Assembly (NCBI GenBank): GCA_947471745.1 | Contig: CANJKZ010000436.1 | Location: 1-64,000 of the forward strand | DNA from: Closterium sp. Naga37s-1 | Taxonomy: Eukaryota > Streptophyta > Zygnematophyceae > Desmidiales > Closteriaceae | Length of the DNA stretch: 64,000 nucleotides | Direction: 5' to 3' | Shown here: piece after piece, positions 1-10,845 of the stretch | Layout of the letters: every line of letters begins with the position of its first letter | Numbering within the stretch: the stretch's first letter is position 1 | Notes under the pieces: generated by a model | The model's database searches: none | The model's input: only the letters and a program-made list of their open reading frames with translations | What the model was told of the DNA's origin: nothing | Translations under genes and position numbers: made by a program

Positions 1-844
1 ATCACCAGAGGCCACTGACTGGCCAGAGGGTGGTTTGGATCGGGGTGAGAAAAAGGTAGAGTGATAGGTGGGTTGGTGAGGTGACTTTTGAGTCGACTCA
101 AGAGTGATAGGTGGTTTGGAGAGTGGTGGACGGGAGTGGGAAGTCGGAAAAAAATAGGAGGGGCAATGAGAGAAGTGGTCACGTGAAAGGCAAGCCGGTG
201 ACAATCTTCCAAAAGCTTTGCAATAAGAGGGGTTTGCCGTGGTGGGAGTTGGCAGTGATGTATAGTTGGCAAGTAGACTGATGCCAGCACACAGCGACCA
301 TGTGTTGCTGTATCAAGACCAGGCACACAAGTGGCTTGTGATGTGTTGTATGCATGTAAGGTGTAGAATCCTTCTAGGGCAGTCTAGACACACTGCATGC
401 ATGTCGCAAGTGAGGGAAGTCTGCAATCATAGATTTGGCTTACGGTGTGTGTATGTGATGGCGGCAACCAGTGCTGCTGGTGTTGCACACATGCGCCTTA
501 CCATGTGTATGGCCACAACCATGCCTGTAAGAACAGATATGGCTTACGGGTGTTGTATGTGATGGCGGCAACCAGCTGTTGTTTCAAACGAAGCCTATGG
601 ATGGGGTACACAGGATCACAGAGGGAGGAAGAAGTGGGGATGTTTCATGATTCATCATGCTTCGAAGAAAACCTATGGGTGGGGTACACAGGAGCAGAAA
701 ATAGAGTCAGAAATACCCCTGCAGAATTCTGCAGCTTTGCAACAGGCTTTGCACTTCTTTCAGCGTCTATGGGATTCCAATCCAAAGATGGCCAGAATGG
801 TAGACAAAAGCCACTTTTGAGGCCGGCAAAAGGGAACTGCTTAC

Positions 845-1017
845 TCATTGCAGTAGGAATCAGCGACCAATCGCAGCCCGCCACACGTCTCTGCCAGGCT
901 GGCATGCAGCCCCCGTCGGCGGCTCCTCTCGTCCTCTGTGGGCCTTGGCTGTAGCGCCGCTACAGCCCGGTCGGCGTCCCTTGTCAGCTTCTGCAGCGCT
1001 GCTGCCACCTTGGCCAT
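845..1017 (-). CDS. Candidate first coding exon of an unknown gene
   Basis: On the minus strand an ATG at 1,017 opens a 57-codon frame starting MAKVAAALQKLTRDADRAV and running to a splice-donor-like GTAAGC just left of 845 (173 bp, ending in phase 2). The peptide is predicted mainly helical, rich in Ala, Leu, Arg and Glu, with a CGG motif near the end. The same exon is kept at 45,832-46,004. I do not recognise the family, and no following exon is seen before the window edge. It could be chance coding in a GC-rich patch. Confidence 0.3.
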
Positions 1018-1266
1018 ATCCTTGCTGCTGAGCAGCCAATCAGGGAAAGACACGTGGCATAAAAAGAATGAGAGAAAAGGAAAGTTGTGGTAAGGAAAAC
1101 GTGGGGACCTAAGAATCAGATAAACGGGATGAAGACAGACAATGGGGTTGGGGATAGGTGGTTAGGAAATTGAAAATGGGATGCTGCGGAAGATGGAAAC
1201 ACTGGAGAATGGGACAGGTTTGGGGGGATGGGAGGGATGGGGAGAATGGGGGGGTTTGGGGGGTTG

Positions 1267-1395
1267 CAAAGGCTAGAGGTATTGAGAGATGTTTGGAAAG
1301 GCTAGAGGTGTTGAGAGATGTTTGGAAAGACTAGAGGTGTTGAGAGATGTTTGGAAAGGCTAGAGGTGTTGAGAGATGTTTGGGGGGGTTTCGGG
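1267..1395. repeat. 29-bp tandem repeat
   Basis: About four to five copies of a unit of roughly 29 bp containing GGCTAGAGGTGTTGAGAGAT followed by GTTTGGAAA. A partial further copy lies after a G-rich spacer at about 1,405-1,430. The array also occurs in block A copy 2 near 46,245-46,400. Confidence 0.85.
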
Positions 1396-1593
1396 GGTTG
1401 CAAAGGCTAGAGATGTTGAGAGATGTTGCGAGGAAATTGGTCTTTGGAAAGTCGCTTTCTTTTGACAAAAGAAAAAAACCCTTGGATGGGGTTGTGGGGG
1501 GGTGCAACCACCACCAGTTTAGCACCGGTATGGTGGGAACCTGAAAATGGTAGAGTCAACAAACGATGTGTGCAGCAAGATTGGAGTGGTAGG

Positions 1594-1883
1594 TGTCAGA
1601 ACTTAGGCTTAGAAGCGATGCATTAGTAATGAGCTTGAAGCTCTTTAAGTACATCCAAGAAGGGTAGGGAATGGATGGGGAAGGGAATCGGGGGCAATCC
1701 CCAGGGATTGGGGGTAATCCCAAGGCAATCTCCAATTGGTGGGTTGGAGATTGCTTGGAGATTACATTTGGGTTTGGTTGGGATGTAGGTGTACACCCAA
1801 CCACTCATAAAGTGCAAACTACACTACTCTACGATATAGAAAATACAAAGTACAAAGTGTGAGATTGAGGGCTAACACTAATA
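1594..1883 (-). mobile_element. 3' LTR of decayed copia element E1
   Basis: About 290 bp that recurs at 46,572-46,861 and, diverged, as a solo LTR at 33,766-34,022. Read on the plus strand it begins TGTCAG and ends CTAACACTAATA; the solo copy ends CTAACACTAACA, so the terminal CA has become TA here. A G-rich polypurine tract on the minus strand (1,884-1,893) abuts it, followed by the RNase H reading frame, fixing this as the 3' LTR of a minus-strand element. Confidence 0.8.
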
Positions 1884-1893
1884 CCCCCCCATA
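1884..1893 (-). other. Polypurine tract of E1
   Basis: Minus-strand TATGGGGGGG directly next to the 3' LTR, the expected plus-strand DNA primer site of an LTR retrotransposon. Confidence 0.65.
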
Positions 1894-1907
1894 GGCGTCA
1901 ATCGAAC

Positions 1908-3338
1908 TCAGGGCAGAGAAGGTGGAGCACAGAGCCCCATGGCGCCAAGGAGACGGTGATGAGGAACTTTCCCAAGGGGCTTTGTGAACAGATCAGCCAG
2001 GTTGCAGTCAGATGCAACGTACTCCACGTTCAACTGCTCCCGCTGGACAAGGTCACGGATGAAGAAATGCCGAAGTTCGATGTGCTTGGTGCGAGTGTGA
2101 TACACAGGGTCTTGGGAGAGGTGGATAGTACTCTGGTTGTCACACCAGAGGGTGGGGGTGGGCTGAGGGTAGCCAAGCTCCTGGAGTAGGAAGGTGAGCC
2201 ACCGGGCCTCTTGAGCAGCCATGGTGCCAGCGTAGAGCTCTGCCTCACAGGAGGAGAGGGAGACTGCTGACAACCTGGTGGAGCGCCAACTGACAATTCC
2301 GCTCCCAAGGGTGAAGCAGTACCCTTGAGAGGAGCGTCGGTCGGTCTGGTCATCGGCCCAAGAGGAGTCGGTGTAACCTTCTAGCCGAGGAGGGGAGAGC
2401 CCACCGAGTGTGAGAACGTGAGACTTGGTGCCCTGGAGATAACGCAGTACCCGCTTCGCTGCCTTCCAGTGAAGATCAGTGAAGCGCCCAGGGGCCACGT
2501 AGCGAGAGAGGACACTGACAGGATATGCCAAGTCAGGCCGGGTGCACATCATGGCGTACATGAGGGACCCAACAAGCTCCGGGTATGGCTCAGAGCAGGC
2601 CTCTGGTGTGGGTACAGCTGGGGCCGTGAGGAGGTGTTGCAGTGGCAGCGGTGTGGCAACAGGTGTGCACAGCTCCATCGCAAACCGCTTGAGCACATTG
2701 TTGATGTAGAACTCCTAGGAGAGGGAAATGGTGCGAGCCTTGCGATCACGTGTGATCTCCATCCCCAGGTAGTGCTTGAAATCACCGAGGTCTTTCATCT
2801 GGAGGGCCTTCCTCAGGGCCGCCTGGACAGATGTCATCTGGGCCGAGTCCTTGGCAACGAGGATGAAGTCATCGACGTAGACAAGAATGGCTCAGAGTGA
2901 CGGCGAATGAAGAGAGTCGGGTCAGCAGACGAGGGGTGGAAGTCCAGGGAGAGAAGGACGTCTTTCACCTTGTTGTGCCATTCGCGAGGGGCTTGCTTAA
3001 GGCCGTAGACGGGGCGATTCAACTTCTAGACAGTGTTGGGAGGGAATTCTCCTGGGAAGCCTTCAGGTCTGTCCATGAACACTGTCTCCTTGAGGCGTCC
3101 TTGTAGGAAAGCTGATGAGGCATCCATGGATTTGATCTCGAAGTCTTCTCGTGCTGCGACATCCATAAGCGTGCGAATAGTGGGAGGTTTAGTTGTGGAG
3201 GAGAAAGTCTTGAAGAAGTCGTGGTACTGCTGCTGGGTGAAACCCTTGGCTACGTAACGCGCTTTGAACACCGGGGCCTCGTCTGGGAGCTGTTTCACAC
3301 GAAACAACCACTTGACTCCGACGATGTTGACTCATGGA
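1908..3338 (-). pseudogene. E1 copia reverse transcriptase-RNase H fragment
   Basis: The minus strand encodes the C-terminal part of a Ty1/copia polyprotein. In order: KWLFRVKQLP and FKARYVAKGF (start of reverse transcriptase), DASSAFLQGR, RPVYGLKQAPREW, ITRDRKARTISLS, ARPDL-type thumb, and RNase H with YTDSSWADD, SCEAELYAG and NLADLFTKPLG. Gag, protease and integrase are absent. It is dead: TAG codons replace the Trp before the KLNRPVYGL motif (near 3,029) and a residue before EFYINNVLKRF (near 2,714), both shared with copy 2. This copy also lost 7 bp in the stretch encoding FYILVYVDD, breaking the catalytic motif. Left of 1,908 come the polypurine tract and LTR. Confidence 0.9.
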
Positions 3339-3762
3339 TGTTGTTTGCTTATGCGTTCAAGCTCTCCTTCAAGAGGGGCGGTGTCGTGTTCACCAAGTTC
3401 AAGAGCCGCATGGTGGCATGGGGCCTGTTTTCGGTAAGGATGTAGATATGTGTCTGTACACCCATGCCTCATCCCCTAAACCCCTTGCCTGTACTTCATC
3501 TAAATCCCTGGTCGCTTAGGCGTTTGCAGTTACGTAGGGTGTGTCATCTTCACCGCTTTCAGTTGGCCCATATACCCGTAACCCCCCCCCATACTCCATC
3601 CACCCAACCCTACACCACATCGCAAATCGAGTGGCCCCTTCTGCAGGATAAGCGTCGCAAGCGAATTCCAGCCCAGCCGGAACAAAACAGGCCAGACTAC
3701 TTCGAGTGGTGTGACAAGGTCAAACAGATGATACAATTTGCCGTCGTGGAGCGGCGGATTGA
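3339..3762. other. Junction segment without a supported gene
   Basis: Between the truncated E1 piece and the LTR of the next element. The minus strand stays open for about 20 codons past the E1 edge without resembling reverse transcriptase, and a plus-strand frame runs 3,464-3,877. Neither has recognisable motifs. A short C-run (about 3,582-3,590) is the only simple repeat. Probably old genomic flank. Confidence 0.4.
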
Positions 3763-3885
3763 GAAGAAACGAGGAATGGAAATGACTAAGGGAAAGTTGG
3801 GTACAAATGCAAACCCTAGGAAAACTGTACCCCATATGTGCTACCCCACTATAGCCTACAGTAGCTATGTCATATAAATCTGACA
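3763..3885 (-). mobile_element. 3' LTR of copia element C1
   Basis: Minus-strand sequence starting TGTCAGATTTATATGACATA is alignable with the 131-bp LTR at 24,980-25,110 and with the LTR at 13,331: shared GTAGGCTRTAGTGGGGTAG and GGGGTACA blocks at matching spacing. The start (3,885) is set by TGTCA following the polypurine tract; the other end (about 3,763) is estimated by alignment and is soft. Confidence 0.7.
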
Positions 3886-3895
3886 CACCCCCATA
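3886..3895 (-). other. Polypurine tract of C1
   Basis: Minus-strand TATGGGGGTG, identical to the tracts preceding the LTRs at 13,331, 24,980 and 54,363, lying about 200 bp downstream of the pol stop codon. Confidence 0.7.
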
Positions 3896-4092
3896 GGCAA
3901 AGTGGGGGAGAACAAGGGGTCACAAGACCAGTCAAGCAAAGCAAAACAAGCTCAGGGTGGATCACAAAGTCACCACACATTCCGAGCACAAGTTCAAGGC
4001 CACAAGGCCAGTTCACATGCAGGATTACATATATATATAAGGCTAGACAAGCAAGAGCAGGTGTATATATATATGCAACAGTACAAACAAGG

Positions 4093-7000
4093 TCAAGGGG
4101 TGAGCAAGTGAGGCAAGGTAGGCACAAGACCCAGCTGAGTACAGAAGCGCTGATGATCACAAGGCGCGAGTGCCTTGGTGAAGATATCAGCAGTGTTGGC
4201 CTCAGAGGCCACGTACGCAAGCCGCAGCTGACCACGCTGCTGTAGCTCACGAGCAAGGAAGTAGCGGAGAGCAATGTGCTTCGTTCTGTGCTCCAGTCTC
4301 TGCTCTCGACACAAGGCCAGCATGGCCTTGTTGTCTACGTACAGTACTGGAGGAGAACGAGGCGGCTCTCCGAGGTCAGTCAGCAGGTAGGTGAGCCAGC
4401 GAAGCTCCTGTGCAGCCATGGCCCCGGCGTAGATCTCAGCCTCACAACTGGAGCCGAGAACAGAAGACGAGCGAGTAGCCCGCCACGAAACAGAGCCGGA
4501 ACCAAGGCTGAAGGTGTAACCCTGTGACGACCGCTGCGTAGCCTGGTCGTCAGCCCAAGAAGCGTCTGCGTGCCCAGTAAGGACCACCGGACTCTGCCCT
4601 CCAAGCACAAGCCCCATGCCCGACGTACTGCACAAGTAGCGCAACACCCTCTTCGCTGCAGCCATGTGCTCCGGTCTGTGTCTCCCAAGAGCAACATAGC
4701 GTGCAAGAATGCTAAGAGGGTATGCAAGGTCAGGTCGTGTGCAGGTCATCAGGTACATGAGGCAGCCAACAAGCTCTGGGTACGGGCCACTCGACTCTAC
4801 GGACTCATCCGAAGGCAGAGCTGAGAGCGAGTGGCGAGTAGGCAGAGGAGTGGCCTGAGGCGAGGAGTACGTGAAGCCGAAGTGCTGAAGGACCTGCTGC
4901 ACCATGTGTGACTGAGTCAGGGTAATGGTGCGGCGTGCTCTGTCCCGAGTGATCTGCAAGCCAAGGTAGCTGCGCAGTTCACCCAGGTCAGTGCACGTGT
5001 GTCTCTTCTGCAGCTCGGACTTCACGTGGGCTAGTCCAGCAGTGTCAGCTGTGGCAAAGACCAAGTCGTCGACGTACACGAGGATGTAGAACGGCGGCAA
5101 AGAAGTGTCGGTGCGCAGAAACAGCGACGGGTCGGCAGTAGAGGGAGCAAACCCAAGAGCCGCAAGTGTAGTCCTCAGTGTGTCGTGCCACTCACGCGGT
5201 GCCTGGCGGAGACCGTAGACTGGCCGCCGTAGGCTCCACTGGGTGCCAGGAGGAAAAGACCCAGTGAAGCCAGGTGGGCGACGCAGCCAGATCTCCTCGT
5301 GCAGGCTGCCCTGCAAGAAAGCAGTGCTGAAGTCAAGAGAGTGCAGCTCGTAGTCGCGGTGAGCAGCTATGTGCAGCAGTACCCGAAGAGTGGTCATCTT
5401 CGGGGTGGGAGAGAAGGTCTGAAAGTAGTCAACTCCCTGCCGCTGACTGAAGCCACGAGCCACGTAACGCGCCTTGAAGACAGGCGGAGAACCCGGCGGC
5501 CGCTTCACCCTGAAAATCCACATGCCACTGACGATGTTCGCCCCAGGAGGGGGAACAGCGTCAACGTAGGTGCCTGTGGACTTCCAGGAAGCCATCTCTG
5601 CATCCATAGCTGCCTGCCACTGAGAGGAGTAGGGACCCTCTATCGCCTCCGCGTAAGAGCGCGGAGTCGGGATGTCAAGTGCATCCGGGTCTCCCTCAGG
5701 GGTAAGCAGTACGGACACGAGATGAGGTGAAGCAGCAGCCAAACACTGGAACTCCTCCTGCCTGTCCTCAAGGACGTCCGTGCCAAGGGCACACTCACCC
5801 CCGACGGACGGAGGACAGACAGACTCAGACTCAGCAACAAGACTGGCGACGTAGTCTAGGCGACAGCGAGCAGCAAAGTCGACGAGCTCAGCAACTAGAG
5901 CAGACGCAGCAGTGGACTCAAAGGAAGGGTCAGTGACAACCGTAGCAAGGAGACGCGTGACAGTAGGACTGGCAGCGCGAAGAGAGTCCGACTCCGGGTC
6001 GGCAAGAGTAGGAAGAGAAGACTCAGGAGGAGAAGGCAAAGGGGCACGCAGAGGAGCAGTGGACGGACGCAGAGACATCCGGTGCGTGCCAGGGACAGGA
6101 GGAGGACGCTGACGCGAACCGCGACCACTAGTGCGAGCAGCACGGACAGGCGACGCAGGGCGAGACGCAGGCTCACGACGCTCAGTAAGACCTCCAGTAG
6201 GACCAGTGTAGGGAGACGGAGCAGGCAGTGGGGAGGCCGGCTGTAACTGTAACTGCGACGGGACAGGCTGTGGACACTCTAAGGGAGGAGGAGGACCAGT
6301 AGAAGGCGGGAGACCAAGAACCTGCTGAAGGAGCGGAACGAAGTACGGCCGAGGCCGCGCGGCGACTCCAGACACAGGAGGGACAGCACCAGCACCCCCA
6401 GGGGCAGCACCAGCACCAGTAGCAGCTCCAGCTCCAGAACCCCCAGCAGCACCAGTAGTACCCCCAGCAGGACCGCCTCCAGGACCGACAGCAGTAGCCT
6501 CCGCGCCAACACCCGCAGCAACTCCAGCTCCAGAAGTACCCGCAGGTCCAGCAGCTCCAGTACTCCCAGTACGAGCACCTCCGGGACCCGTGGCACCAGC
6601 TCCCTCAGAAGCAACAGAACCTCCAGTACCCGCAGCACCTCCAGCTCCAGCAGCTCCAGCAGCTCGCCTCCAGCGCCGGGCAAACCACTCACGCAGCTCC
6701 TGGGGAGAGAGTGGCTCTCGGCGAGAGGGAGCACCCGGTGAACCGCCAGGCACAGCACCACCAGGCGTAGCACCCCCAGGCTCAGCACCTCCAGGCGTAG
6801 TACCCCCAGGCTCAGCACCCCCAGACGCAGCACCCCCAGGCTCAGCACCTCCAGGCGTAGTACCCCCAGGCTCAGCACCCACAGTCGCAGTACCCCCAGA
6901 CTCAGCACCCCCAGGCTCAGCACCCCCAGGCTCAGCACCCCCAGGCGTAGCACCCACACGCTCAGCACCCCCAGAGTCAGCACCCCCAGGCTCAGCACCC

Positions 7001-9010
7001 TCAGCAGTACCAGAGTCACCAGCGACCTCGACAGGCTCAACAGCGTCTACCTGGGACACACCTGAAGGGGCAGGACCCTGAGGGGGGAGGGGGTCTACCG
7101 GGGGGGGACCTGGTACAAGGAAGAGCGGTGGCGGGGGGAGGGACGGAGTGCGGTAGGGGAAGAGGCGGTAGTAGGGGACCGACTCATCGAACGTGACGTC
7201 CTGGGAGGACAGAACACGGCGAGAGGTGGGGTGGTAGAACTGCCACCCTGGGGCGTCAGGGGGGAAACCCAGGAAGACGCAAGGAGCAGCACGAGGGGAC
7301 AGCTTGTCCGCAGACAAGTCGCGGACAAACGCCCGAGATCCCCAGACACGGAACGCAGACGCATCGCCAACCTTCCCCGTCCACAGCAAAGCTGGGGAGG
7401 TCTCCGGCATGGAGACCCTGGGGTGAAGGTTGATCTGATGCGCCGCGTACCGAACCGCAAACGGCCACAGAAAATGGGGGGCAGCCGCATGCATCATGGA
7501 CGTACGGGCGACGTCCATGACCATGCCAATGCGGCGCTCAGCAATCCCATTTTGCTGTGGAGAGTCCGGAAGCGTGAAGGTCTGGCGGATGCCTCGTGCA
7601 CGACAGTAGGCTCGCAGAAGGCCAGAGGAGAACTCTCCGCCTCTGTCAGAGTGCAGACGCAGAACAGGAAAGTCCGAGCCAAAGCTCCGCCTGAGCTGGA
7701 GACGAGCTGCGCGGATCCAGTCGATCAACACCTCAGTGACATCACCCTTGCTGCGCAAGGGGAAGACTGTGGTGTAACGCGAGTAGTCGTCAACCACCAG
7801 CAGGAAGTAGCGCTCGTGACCCTGTCCACGGACGCGGGCCGGGCCCCACACGTCCATGTGAAGCGTCTGCAGCGGGGCCTCTGTCGGAGGAAACTGGGAG
7901 GAGTGAGGGGTAGCCCGCTGCCGTCCCTCGACACAGGGGACGCAGGTAGGGCCTGGCCCCGGAGGAAGGGGAGGGAGGGACCGGGGAAGACCAGAGACAA
8001 GGACACGGGAGGCCATGCTCCGGAGACGAAGCAGGGAGGGGTGGCCAAGGCGGTGGTGCCAGAGGAGAGTCTCGTGAGACAGGAGGCGACACGAGCAGGG
8101 GGCAGACTCAGGACCAGACCTGGACGCTGCAGCAAACACCTGACCCGACGCAGCTACCTGACCAGACGCAGGGACTGGAGGAGACGCAGTGGTCAGTGTG
8201 TACAGGCTCGACCCTGGCCGACGTGTAAACGTGGCCAGGTGGCGGCCTGTCCGAGCGTCCGTGCAGTGGGTCACCCGCTGACTCGCAGGAGTGAACTGGT
8301 GAACCCCCGCATCCTGTAGGTCAGCACCACTCACCAAGTTCGTAGAGAACGAGGGGAGATAGAGACCAGACAGGGTGCCAGAGGGGGCCGCCGGACACGG
8401 GAGGATAGTGGAGAAGTGAGCAAGGACAGGACCCCCAGAGGGGTCTGCCAGGGAGACCGCAACTGGCCGGCCAAGCGGCGTGAGTGTGGTGCGGTCTCGA
8501 AAGAAGGAGCGAGAAGCCCCCGAGTCAAGTGTGAAGGTGTGGGAGGCCGAAGCCGACGCAGAACCTGAGAGAGCGGACTCACCAGCACCTGAGAGAGCAG
8601 ACGCACCTAGAGCAGCAGCCTCGCTAGCACCTAGAGCAGCAGCCTCACCAGCACCTAGAGCAGCAGTCTCAATGCCCGGGTCGGGCGGAAAACACCGGTA
8701 ACAGTCACCCTCATCACTAATAGTCACAGCATACACGGCAGCAAGAATAGCATCAAAGTCAAGGTCAAAGACAGCTACACCCACCCGAGACAGCTCACCC
8801 CAGCGGGGGATCTCAGTGGCCTCAGGGAACTGGTGACGCCAAGCGTCCGTGAGGCGGCCAAAGCAGCGCTGGGTGGAGTGCGCACCCCCGCACTGCTCAC
8901 CCGCGCGGTCGCCGGTGCGCAGGACGTAGGTGCACGGACCAGCACCCCCACCCCTCTGGCGTGCAGTGTACCACTCACGGAGCTGCTGAGGGGAGGGGAC
9001 GTCACGAGTG

Positions 9011-9048
<38 letters not shown>

Positions 9049-10074
9049 CTGACCACCACCGGAGCTGACCCTCTGCGCAGCGCCACCCCGACCAGCTCCA
9101 CCTCCTCCGCCGCCTCCTCCTCCACCGCCGCCACCTCCGCTCCCTCCGCCACCGCCGCTGCCTCCTGCGCCTCCACTGCCGCCACCTACACCTCCACCCC
9201 CGCCACCACTCCCACCGCCACCCCCACCTCCTCCACCACCTCCACCGCCGCCTCCACCGCCCTCGCTAGCTCCTCCAGCGCCCCTGCCCCCCTTGCCCCT
9301 GCCAAGGCGGCGTCTCCCGCTAGGGGTAGACGCTGCCCCAACCGACTCCAAACCAGCGAGGTCGGCCGCATCAGCAGAGGCAACAGAGGGCAAAAGAGGG
9401 GAGGGGGAACACCCCTCAAAGATGGGGGTGCGAGGGTCACCACGAGAGGCTCCTACAGCGACTATGCTCTTTTCTGCTGCTAGGAGGGCCTTCTCGAGGA
9501 GGTCAACGGTGAGAGTGGTGGGACAAACCGAGAGGAAGTGGTCCCTGACTACGCGAAGGGAGTCAGGGAGACGGGTGACTATGTAGTAGAGGGTGATGTA
9601 CATGGGGGGGGGGTTCTTGGCGCAGAACTCAGCAGGAAGCGCAGCGCGGTAGCGAGTGTCACTAGAGCGGAGGTGCGTAATGAGGTCAGCGACTGTGGGA
9701 AAGGCAGCAAGGTCAGGGAAGAGGTACGGTAGCATGAGGCGGCTCAGTGCAGCAGTGGCAGGGGAGGAGTAGCGTGCAACTACAGCGTCGTACAAGGTCT
9801 GAGCACTCTTGTACTGGCTAAAGTGCGCACGCTCAGAGGTAGGGAGGTGGCGACGCACAGCAAGACGTGCAGCAGCATCGCGCGTGGCCCACTGTGAGCG
9901 GACGGTGGCGTCAGCATCAGCAGCGGGGGCAGGAGAGGCACCAGAAGTGAGGTCAAAGAGGGAGAGGCCGTCTGCTCTGTCGCACTGTAAGAAAAGCTGC
10001 AGGTCATCTATCCAGACGTCAAAGTCAATGGCCCGACCCTCAGCGTCAAAAGCGAGGACACTAGGGGTAGCCAT
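4093..10074 (-). CDS. Ty1/copia Gag-Pol polyprotein (C1), uninterrupted
   Basis: A single 1,993-codon frame beginning MATPSVLAFDAEGRAIDFDV. Order: Gag (about 1-330) with a long Gly tract and an 11-Gln run; an atypical zinc knuckle around residues 385-410 (C-x13-C-x3-H-x4-C); aspartic protease DSGAS near 518; integrase HHCC (LLWHHRLGHPS near 671, then CVPC) and catalytic HMDVWGP, HSDRGGEFSS and QQNGIAERRI near 739, 808 and 842; a degenerate GGAEP-type repeat linker (about 1,010-1,130); reverse transcriptase with AFLQG and YVDD (near 1,665); RNase H with GHADASWADD and SSCEAEIYAG (near 1,836-1,876). Integrase before reverse transcriptase defines copia order. All catalytic motifs are present with no stop or frameshift. 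Gag and Pol share one frame, so separate expression would rely on proteolysis. A 3' LTR is present but I see no matching 5' LTR, so the copy may not be able to transpose. Confidence 0.95.
6755..7015 (-). repeat. 15-bp-based coding repeat in the C1 linker
   Basis: A degenerate tandem array whose plus-strand unit resembles CACCCCCAGGCTCAG, encoding GGAEP and variants (GGATP, GGAES, GGTTP) in the polyprotein between integrase and reverse transcriptase. The unit is a multiple of three, so copy-number change keeps the frame. The related plus-strand array in E2 (about 21,840-22,090) uses GGGGGTGCTGAGCCT units. Confidence 0.85.
9011..9285 (-). repeat. Poly-Gln and poly-Gly codon tracts in C1 Gag
   Basis: A CTG/TGC run at 9,011-9,047 encodes about eleven consecutive Gln, followed leftward in protein order by a GGN-rich tract (9,080-9,285) coding long Gly runs with occasional Ser, Ala and Val. 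Such tracts make several other frames look open, which explains overlapping long open frames on the plus strand here. Confidence 0.9.
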
Positions 10075-10144
10075 GACAGCAGTAGACTAGCAGTGCAAAC
10101 AGTAGGGCAGTGCTGTGAGAGAGGCGCTGCTCTTACCGGACAGG

Positions 10145-10345
10145 GCGGTTCGGGCGGCTCGGCTGCAGGGCGGCTCGGCGGCTGGGCGGCTCGGCGGCGG
10201 GGCGGCTCGGCTGCTGGGCGGCTCGGCTGCGGACAGGGCGGCTCGGCGGCTGGGCGGCTCGGCGGCTCGGCTGCTGGGCGGCTCGGCTGCTGGGCGGCTC
10301 GGCTGCTGGGCGACTCGGCGGCTGGGCGGCTCGGCGGGGCCGCTG
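10145..10345. repeat. GC-rich 16-bp tandem repeat in the C1 leader
   Basis: Imperfect array built on GGCGGCTCGGCTGCTGG-like units immediately upstream (minus-strand sense) of the C1 start codon. No start codon, LTR or primer site is recognisable within it. Confidence 0.8.
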
Positions 10346-10375
10346 AGAGGGCAGCGTCCGGGGCCGCTGGGAGGA

Positions 10376-10800
10376 GGCGGCGGGGCCGCAAAGGTAAGTG
10401 GCGGGGCCGCGGAGGTAGGTGGCGGGGCCGCACAGTAAGGTGGCGGGGCCGCGAAGGTAGGTGGCGGGGCCGCACAGGTAGGAGGCGGGGCCGCGGAGGT
10501 AGGTGGCGGGGCCGCACAGTGAGGTGGCGGGGCCGCGAAGGTAGGTGGCGGGGCCGCACAGGTAGGTGGCGGGGCCGAGGAGGTAGGTGGCGGGGCCGCA
10601 CAGTGAGGTGGCGGGGCCGCAAAGGTAGGTGGCGGGGCCACACAGGTAGGTGGCGGGGCCGCACAGGTAGGTGGCGGGGCCGCACAGGTAGGTGGCGGGG
10701 CCGCGAAGGTAGGTGGCGGGGCCGCGGAGGTAGGTGGCGGGGCCGCACAGTGAGGTGGCGGGGCCGCGAAGGTAGGTGGCGGGGCCGCGGAGGTAGGTGG
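10376..10800. repeat. 21-bp tandem repeat upstream of C1
   Basis: About twenty copies of a 21-bp unit around GGTGGCGGGGCCGCACAGGTA. Since 21 is a multiple of three, long open frames of PPPT(C/F/S)AA on the minus strand and GRWRGR on the plus strand result; I do not regard them as genes. The array ends in a short GCGACGG repeat (10,800-10,845). Confidence 0.92.
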
Positions 10801-10845
10801 CGATGGGCGCGACGGGCGCGACGGGCGCGACGGGCGCGACGGGCC

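Larger units (their letters stand above)
1..3338. repeat. Duplicated block A, copy 1
   Basis: This stretch is repeated in the same orientation at 44,985-48,323 with only scattered substitutions and small indels; the 262-codon open frame inside differs at two residues between copies. The block holds non-element flank (1-1,593), an LTR (1,594-1,883) and a truncated copia pol piece. Because flank and element are copied together, this is duplication of a locus rather than two insertions. The match probably continues left of the window. The right edge is abrupt: after about 3,338 the two copies share nothing. Confidence 0.93.

Noticed and set aside
1908-3338. E1 as a full retrotransposon
   Set aside because: Only the reverse transcriptase-RNase H part and one LTR are present in both copies.
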